Positions 59,037-64,000 of a stretch of 64,000 nucleotides of DNA are shown piece after piece. A program made the translations under genes and the position numbers. The number at the start of each line of letters is the position of its first letter. The stretch's first letter is position 1. The DNA is from Clostridium sp. 1001271st1 H5. GTDB lineage: Bacteria; Bacillota; Clostridia; Lachnospirales; Lachnospiraceae. The notes under the pieces were generated by a model. It was not told where the DNA came from. It ran no database searches and saw nothing but the letters and a program-made list of their open reading frames with translations. The DNA lies in the NCBI RefSeq assembly GCF_005845215.1, contig NZ_SPHO01000004.1, positions 1 to 64,000 of the forward strand, written 5' to 3'.

Positions 59037-60452
59037 TCATTTCCGGTCAGCTTTATTTGCAGCTTCATCCAGAACAGCCTCTGCATTTTTATATGTTTCA
59101 TCCAAGGCAGCCTGCGCGGTTTCGGCGGCTTCATTAAGGGCATCTGCCGCCGGCACATTTTCAATCTCCACCTTGTCCGCCGCAATGGACAGGGCGTCGA
59201 AAATCTTACCTCCAGTTGGGTCTATGGGGTCAGGAGACGCGTGCATGGCCTGGGCCAGGGGAACAAGGGCCTGGGGATTTTCCTCTGTATAGGATTGGTA
59301 TTCCGGAATGTCCAGGGTGGTCCGGCGGACCGGTATATATCCCGTTGCCATGGACCACCTGGCCTGTTGGGGCGCATCTGCAAAATACTTCATGAACATA
59401 TAGGCCCCATCCTTTGTCTTATCCTTTCCCGTATCCACCATCACCAGCTGCAACACCCTGGCTACAGGAGCAGCCGGATTATCTCCGAATCCAGGCTGTT
59501 CCATGGCGCCCACCTTAGTGAAATCCAAATCAGCCTGGTCGCCGGAGGAGCCGGTGTACCCGCCTGCCTTGTCCTGCAGCACATCATCCATGGTATCATA
59601 CCAGTATTCCCAGCCCTGGCCGCCATAGTGGACAGCCATTATATCATCTTCATGTATCCATTTCCGCACTGTTTCCCAGGTTTCAATCCACTGAGGCGAG
59701 TTAATGAGCACGGTGCGGCTGTCATCGCTGAGCATGGTTCCTCCGTTGCTGAGGGCCATGTCAATCAGATTGTCCTCCCCCCACATAGGTTCCCATCCAC
59801 AGGCGCTTCCTCCCGTACTCTGTTGTATGGTTTCAGCCGCCTCAGCCAGGTCCTCCCATGTCTGAATGGAATCAGGCCGGATGCCTGCTGTTTCAAACAG
59901 TCTCCTGTTATAGTACATGACCTGTGTGGTGCCGTAAGCAGGCATCGCATACAAAGCCCCGTCGTCCCAAAGACACTGGTTATGAAATACGGGAATCAGG
60001 CTGTCCTTATCAAACGAATCATCCTGGTCTGTATAACGGTCCAGGCGGACTAATAATTCCTTCTTCATAAGGTTTCGCGCCTTATCCGAATCCAGAAGAG
60101 CGATATCCGCCGCATTCTTTCCCGCAATTCCAGCCTGCAGCTTGGTGTATGTCTCATCGTAATCAGCCTGCTGGATTCCGGTCACCGTGTATTTGGACTG
60201 AGACTGATTGAAGCTGTCAATGATTTCCTCCATGACCCTGGCTGCGGTCTTTCCACCTGAATACCAGAATGTAACCCGGACCCTGCCGCTGTCTGTGACT
60301 GTATCCGCCGGGGCATTGGTCCCGCAGCCTGAAAGAAGGAAAAAAACGGATGCCAGCAGTGCTGCTGCCAATGTCTTTTGATGGATGATTGTCCGGCAGC
60401 GGTTCATCTGATTCACAATTCGGTTCGTCTTTTGATTCCTGTTTTGATTCAT
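59037..60452 (-). CDS. Extracellular solute-binding lipoprotein of a sugar ABC transporter
   Basis: A 471-aa family 1 solute-binding protein. The lipobox is LLSGC (Cys43) after a 42-residue signal peptide. The binding fold opens with VRVTFWYSGGKTAARVMEEI and has the GGSACGWEPMWGEDN region. The tail ends in an alanine-rich helix (NEAAETAQAALDETYKNAEA). Related proteins bind glycerol-3-phosphate or oligosaccharides; the substrate is unassigned. AGGAGG lies 8 nt upstream. It follows the two permease genes in the same transcript; no ATPase gene is nearby, so a shared MsmK-type ATPase is likely. Confidence 0.9.
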   Translation of the reverse strand: MNQNRNQKTNRIVNQMNRCRTIIHQKTLAAALLASVFFLLSGCGTNAPADTVTDSGRVRVTFWYSGGKTAARVMEEIIDSFNQSQSKYTVTGIQQADYDETYTKLQAGIAGKNAADIALLDSDKARNLMKKELLVRLDRYTDQDDSFDKDSLIPVFHNQCLWDDGALYAMPAYGTTQVMYYNRRLFETAGIRPDSIQTWEDLAEAAETIQQSTGGSACGWEPMWGEDNLIDMALSNGGTMLSDDSRTVLINSPQWIETWETVRKWIHEDDIMAVHYGGQGWEYWYDTMDDVLQDKAGGYTGSSGDQADLDFTKVGAMEQPGFGDNPAAPVARVLQLVMVDTGKDKTKDGAYMFMKYFADAPQQARWSMATGYIPVRRTTLDIPEYQSYTEENPQALVPLAQAMHASPDPIDPTGGKIFDALSIAADKVEIENVPAADALNEAAETAQAALDETYKNAEAVLDEAANKADRK

Positions 60453-60524
60453 ATCTTATTCCTCCTGTATGGATGCTTTATAATGAACTGGTTACCACTG
60501 ACGGTTTATGCCCGGCCGCGCAGA

Positions 60525-61370
60525 TTAACCTTTGCAGCCCAAATCAGTAATACCCCTGACAATCAGAGGCCAGGCAGCGGCAAATAAAACCAGCAAAGGC
60601 ACTACAGTCACCGTTCCTGCGGCCATCACCAGGGACCACTGGGTTCCATAGGCGCCTCCCTCATAGAGGAACCGCCTAAGCCCCTGGGATACCAGACTCA
60701 GCTTTGGAGTATCCGTTATCAGGGACGGCCACATATAGCTGTTGTATGTACTGATGAAGGACAGCAGGATAAATGTGACAAAGGAGGGCCGCGTCATGGG
60801 AAGTATAATCCCTGTGAGAATCTTAATATGACCGGCTCCGTCCATCCCGGCTGCCTCTATGGTATCCATGGGAACGCTCTCAAATGCCTGCCGGAGCAAA
60901 AAGATTCCCAGCACGCTGATGCCATTGGAAAGGATAAGGCCCTGGTAACTGTCTAATAGCCCTAACCTGGAAAGGATGATATAACAGGGGATATAGGTCA
61001 CTGCGGTTGGCACCATATAAGTGAACAGAACCAGCCGGAACAGGATATTCCGCCCCCTGATTTTCATGAATGTCACTGCATAGGCAAACAGGGAGCAGCA
61101 CAGGACCTGGATAACCACTGCACTGACTGCCACCAACAGGCTGTTGGCAAGGTAACGCGGAATGGGGGAACGGAATAGAATTTCAAGGTAATTCCCATAC
61201 TGGGGCGATGAGGGGAGGAAGGTATCTGCCGCCATAACCTCTGCCTTTGTTTTAAGGGAACTTACAGCCATCCACAAAAAGGGAAATACGGTAAAGCAGC
61301 AGACTGATGCCAACAGCACATGGGCAACGACTGAACGAACCATTGGAAGGGTACGCGGAACCGTAATCAT
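60525..61370 (-). CDS. ABC sugar permease, UgpE/MalG type
   Basis: A 281-aa permease with six membrane helices. The EAA loop is MDTIEAAGMDGAGHIKILTG, then IILPMTRPSF. It forms a heterodimer with the upstream permease. AAAGGAGG precedes its ATG, and it overlaps the previous gene by 4 nt (ATGA). Confidence 0.93.
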   Translation of the reverse strand: MITVPRTLPMVRSVVAHVLLASVCCFTVFPFLWMAVSSLKTKAEVMAADTFLPSSPQYGNYLEILFRSPIPRYLANSLLVAVSAVVIQVLCCSLFAYAVTFMKIRGRNILFRLVLFTYMVPTAVTYIPCYIILSRLGLLDSYQGLILSNGISVLGIFLLRQAFESVPMDTIEAAGMDGAGHIKILTGIILPMTRPSFVTFILLSFISTYNSYMWPSLITDTPKLSLVSQGLRRFLYEGGAYGTQWSLVMAAGTVTVVPLLVLFAAAWPLIVRGITDLGCKG

Positions 61371-62254
61371 GAGTATACCTCCTTTTTCTTCATATGGAGC
61401 TGGAGCAGGGACAGGCCCAGACCTATAGCCATAAGGATGACCACGGCCGCAGCCGCCCTTCCCATATTAAACTGCTCAAACCCCAGCTGATAATACAGGT
61501 AGAGCAGGGTCCTGGTACTGCCTGCCGGTCCTCCCTGGGTCAGAATTTGAATCTGGTCATAGGCCCGCAGGGAATCCGCAGTCATGATAATTCCTGTTGT
61601 CAATACAGCCGGGCGCAGCAGCGGAAGAGTAATGTATAAAAAGCGCTGCAAACTTCCCGCCCCGTCAACAGAAGCAGCTTCAGACAGCTCTGAGGGCATC
61701 CTGGATAATGCGCCTGAAAAGAGCAGCATCACATATCCCAGATTCTTCCATACTGTGACAAGAGCCACGCTGGACAAGGCTGTAGCGGAGCTGTGCAGCC
61801 AGGCGGAACCAGGCAGCCCCAGCATATGCAGCAGCTGGTTGGCCAACCCGGCATCCGGTTCAAATATCCAGGTCCACACAATGGACACAGCCACAGCCGG
61901 CGTAATCCAGGGGGAGAAGATAATAAGGGAATAAATGGTATGCCGGCCGGCAGACCACACCAGAAGAGCCAGCATAAGGCCCAGAGCCAGAACTGGAATC
62001 ACAGTCTTAGCGGCGAACACAAGAGTATGGGCAAGGGCTTCCCAAAAAGCTTTATCTTGAAACAGTCCCTGATAGTTGGCCAGTCCGGTCACATGAAACC
62101 CCGGGGTCATGTAATCCCAGTCCGTAAAACTGATTCCAATGGACGCTGCAATGGGAAGCAGCCAGAACAGTATAAGGAAAAAGAGGGCAGGGATTACGAA
62201 TGCCATGAATGTAAATCTGGATTTCCATTGTTTATACAAGCGTGAATCGGACAT
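61367..62254 (-). CDS. ABC sugar permease, UgpA/MalF type
   Basis: A 295-aa permease with six membrane helices (FVIPALFFLILFWLLPIAAS at the start) and the EAA loop SELSEAASVDGAGSLQRFLYI, then TLPLLRPAV. It is the first gene of the minus-strand ABC operon. GGAGG lies 8 nt upstream of the ATG at 62254. Confidence 0.93.
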   Translation of the reverse strand: MSDSRLYKQWKSRFTFMAFVIPALFFLILFWLLPIAASIGISFTDWDYMTPGFHVTGLANYQGLFQDKAFWEALAHTLVFAAKTVIPVLALGLMLALLVWSAGRHTIYSLIIFSPWITPAVAVSIVWTWIFEPDAGLANQLLHMLGLPGSAWLHSSATALSSVALVTVWKNLGYVMLLFSGALSRMPSELSEAASVDGAGSLQRFLYITLPLLRPAVLTTGIIMTADSLRAYDQIQILTQGGPAGSTRTLLYLYYQLGFEQFNMGRAAAAVVILMAIGLGLSLLQLHMKKKEVYS

Positions 62255-62367
62255 AGACCATTCCTCCGTTATTTGTGGTGATTTTATGGCTGGTTTATAT
62301 AGCTGCGGTTAAATAGTTATGGTTTTGCTATTTCACCCGAATATGTATAACCGTACATTTGCTATAT

Positions 62368-62487
62368 TGTTCAAAATTTTATAATTATCATATTTGTTGA
62401 ACGCTTTAAACACCTGGATGGTACCATATATACCATTATTTGTCAACTGTTTTGTTCAAAAATAGTTTATAAATAATTTTTTGAACA
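62368..62487 (-). promoter_or_regulatory. Promoter and operators of the sugar ABC operon
   Basis: On the minus strand TTGACA (62446-62441), 17-bp spacer, TGG-TACCAT (-10 at 62423-62418). Around the -10 is ATGGTA-N7-TACCAT. Flanking it are GTTCAA/TTGAAC arms (62369-62374, 62397-62402) and a TGTTCAAAAA/TTTTTGAACA pair (62453-62462, 62478-62487). These suggest multi-site repression. The 392-bp gap 62255-62646 otherwise shows only AT-rich DNA. Confidence 0.6.
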
Positions 62488-62646
62488 TCATGGCCGGAAA
62501 TATGACCTTTTTTAGACCAAGAAGATAATAATCAAAAAAATGGAATAAATTGGGCTGGATTTTTTTAATTCAACGTGAGATAATCAGAATGTCCTTGTCA
62601 AACATTCTACTGAACACCTTTATCAGAAAATACCTTTTACGAGGAT

Positions 62647-62889
62647 ATGGGGGATGTGTTTGAGATTCATTCATTTGCCCCTGTCTATGAAAGGGACAGG
62701 AACGGACAGTATCCCGGCTGTCCAAAGTGCGGCTGCAGGGAAATACATAATTTAACAGACAGTGAACTGGTCATACGCGGAAATCCGCTGGCCGCATTCC
62801 TGTTCAGGGAACCACATCTGAGCTTCAGCAGGTTATCCCCGCCAAAATACGAATGCACGAACCCTGAATGCAGGTATATTTGGAATTAA
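62647..62889 (+). CDS. Small zinc-ribbon protein
   Basis: An 80-aa protein with two cysteine knuckles, C25-x2-C28 (GCPKCGC) and C70-x4-C75 (YECTNPECRYIW), likely binding one zinc ion. The start is uncertain: ATG 62647 is very close to GAGGAT, and GTG 62656 has better spacing. No function is known; it may bind nucleic acid or a protein partner. Confidence 0.6.
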   Translation: MGDVFEIHSFAPVYERDRNGQYPGCPKCGCREIHNLTDSELVIRGNPLAAFLFREPHLSFSRLSPPKYECTNPECRYIWN

Positions 62890-62940
62890 TACCAGCCAAA
62901 TGCCTGCTCTCGCTGATATCTGTCATCTGGCCGGCTCCTT

Positions 62941-63783
62941 TTAACGCTTGGGCCTGTATATGATTTCATTTACCGTATACACGGTGACAAAAGCATTTTT
63001 ATCTGTTTTCAGGACATAATTCATCAGGGTTGCATATTCGTTTTTATCCACAATGGTGATAATTTCCCTCTTTGGCTGTCCGTCGTAAGCGCCTATTGCT
63101 TCGTAAATCGTGGCGCCGCTGTGGAGGTGATGCAGAATAAACTCCCTGATTTCTTCCTCGCGCTGGGAAATGATGCATACCCGTTTTTTAATGTTAAAGC
63201 CAAAGATAAAATGGTCCAGGACGATTCCGTTCAGATAGGTGCCAAGGACGCTGAGCACCACGATTTTCTTGTCATAAACCAGGGCAGCGGAGAGCGCCAC
63301 ACACATACCGGACATGGACATAGCCTTGCCCAGTTCCATATGCAGGTATTTATTCAGCAGCTTTGCCACAATATCCAGTCCGCCGGATGACGCATTCCTG
63401 TTAAACAGCATGGCCAGTCCAATGCTAACCACAAAGATATAGCAAATCATATCCAGAAATGCATCATTGGTAATGGAAGCATTTCCCGGAAACATAAGTT
63501 CAAAAGCAGCCAGGACCACAGGCAGAAGGAACGAGGTATAAACCGTCTTTGCACCGAATTCCCTTCCAATGAGCAGAAAACCCAAAACCAGGAGAAGCAT
63601 GTTCAGGATAAAGGTAATTGCTGAAATTTTGAGGGGAACAAAGTTTCCCAAAACAATTGCCAGACCGGAGATGCTTCCCACTGATACGTGGCTCGGCATC
63701 AGAAAGAAAAAGACGGCTGCCGCCACAATGACGGTGGCAAAGGTAATCATGATAAATTCTCTGATGGTTTCCCACTTTTTCAT
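62941..63783 (-). CDS. YitT family membrane protein (second copy)
   Basis: A 280-aa YitT with five membrane helices (ATVIVAAAVFFFLMPSHVSV, then GSISGLAIVLG; NRNASSGGLDIVAKLLN) and a C-terminal DUF2179 domain (PKREIITIVDKNEYATLMNYV). It is only distantly similar to the copy at 52585-53457, so not a recent duplication. GGAGG is 10 nt upstream of the ATG. It is transcribed alone. Confidence 0.88.
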   Translation of the reverse strand: MKKWETIREFIMITFATVIVAAAVFFFLMPSHVSVGSISGLAIVLGNFVPLKISAITFILNMLLLVLGFLLIGREFGAKTVYTSFLLPVVLAAFELMFPGNASITNDAFLDMICYIFVVSIGLAMLFNRNASSGGLDIVAKLLNKYLHMELGKAMSMSGMCVALSAALVYDKKIVVLSVLGTYLNGIVLDHFIFGFNIKKRVCIISQREEEIREFILHHLHSGATIYEAIGAYDGQPKREIITIVDKNEYATLMNYVLKTDKNAFVTVYTVNEIIYRPKR

Positions 63784-63966
63784 AAAATATAAGCCTCCAA
63801 TACATACTTTTTTATTTACACATTTTTATTTACAGGCTGCGAAACGGTCCGTCAAATGCCCCGTGTGGTATTGTATCACATCCCGTCCCTTCCTGCAATT
63901 CACAGAATTAAGGAAGGATTTATTATAAATCATTTAAAACTACATATAAAACAGAAGGTGAAAAAT

Positions 63967-64000
63967 ATGAGACATATTCCTGACAAACTGACAACACTTT
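63967..64000 (+). CDS. Start of a gene running off the right edge
   Basis: ATG at 63967 with AGAAGGTGA 5 to 10 nt upstream opens a frame (MRHIPDKLTTL...) that stays open to the end of the window. Too short to identify. Confidence 0.5.
   Translation, partial: MRHIPDKLTTL

Noticed and set aside
1-64000. tRNA, rRNA, insertion sequences or prophage genes
   Set aside because: No cloverleaf with a GGTTCGAATCC-type arm, rRNA segment, transposase, integrase or phage structural protein was recognised by eye; a covariance-model scan would be needed to exclude short RNAs.

Overview
This 64 kb window is a chromosomal segment of a low- to mid-GC Gram-positive anaerobe, almost certainly a Lachnospiraceae member. 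Gene content and order resemble the Enterocloster / Clostridium clostridioforme-bolteae group, but that placement is inference from protein flavour and synteny, not a database match. Supporting signs are strong AGGAGG-type ribosome binding sites, sigma-A promoters, a glmS ribozyme, HPr-centred PTS regulation, a full elongation/division gene set (mreCD, PBP2, minCDE, rodA, sepF) and a glycine-reductase-like gene. I saw no rRNA, tRNA, CRISPR array, transposase or phage structural gene.

Layout. 1-1215: two small regulators (MerR, XRE-membrane). 1394-6938: a three-gene MksBEF/Wadjet-type SMC operon (jetA-jetB-jetC) with no jetD nuclease gene. 7045-8403: citrate synthase. 8517-12033: small proteins, a membrane-anchored MerR regulator with a 19-bp-spacer promoter, and a secreted cell-wall-binding-repeat protein. 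12117-15143: SRP/translation operon ylxM-ffh-rpsP-khpA-rimM, not followed by trmD-rplS. 15288-20301: a YcxB-like membrane protein, then mutL-miaA and a methionine-gamma-lyase-like PLP gene. 20395-30068: shape and division cluster DUF4321-radC-mreC-mreD-PBP2-minC-minD-minE-rodA-mgsA-D,D-carboxypeptidase (mreB is not here). 30158-36868: P-loop protein, HlyD-like protein, YggS, SepF, aroB-lspA-rluD and a cytidylate-kinase-like protein.

36967-43473: on the minus strand a small secreted protein, glmS with its ribozyme leader, and a TtcA-like protein; on the plus strand a frameshifted NlpC/P60 gene, an LCP cell-wall ligase and a non-canonical HPr. 43619-53457: the most distinctive block. It holds a MupG (6-phospho-N-acetylmuramidase) gene, a PRD-type activator, a lactose/chitobiose-class PTS (IIA, IIB, IIC), a short GrdB-like protein, a glycosylasparaginase-family hydrolase, a dipeptidase, CutC and YitT. 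Two matching operators (TTTCCTA-N5-TAGGAAA), each exactly 33 nt from a -10 box, sit before mupG and before the PTS genes. Together they suggest one regulon importing and breaking down an amino-sugar/peptide conjugate.

53555-64000: a remnant ORF beside an unusual TTGACATAA repeat, a Crh-like HPr paralogue, an overlooked 31-aa membrane protein, two Hsp20 genes behind a degenerate CIRCE element, an unknown membrane-protein pair, a metal-efflux unit (CDF transporter + DtxR-like repressor + His-rich-tailed MarR) behind a long palindromic operator, a minus-strand sugar ABC transporter, a zinc-ribbon protein, a second YitT and the start of one more gene at the right edge.
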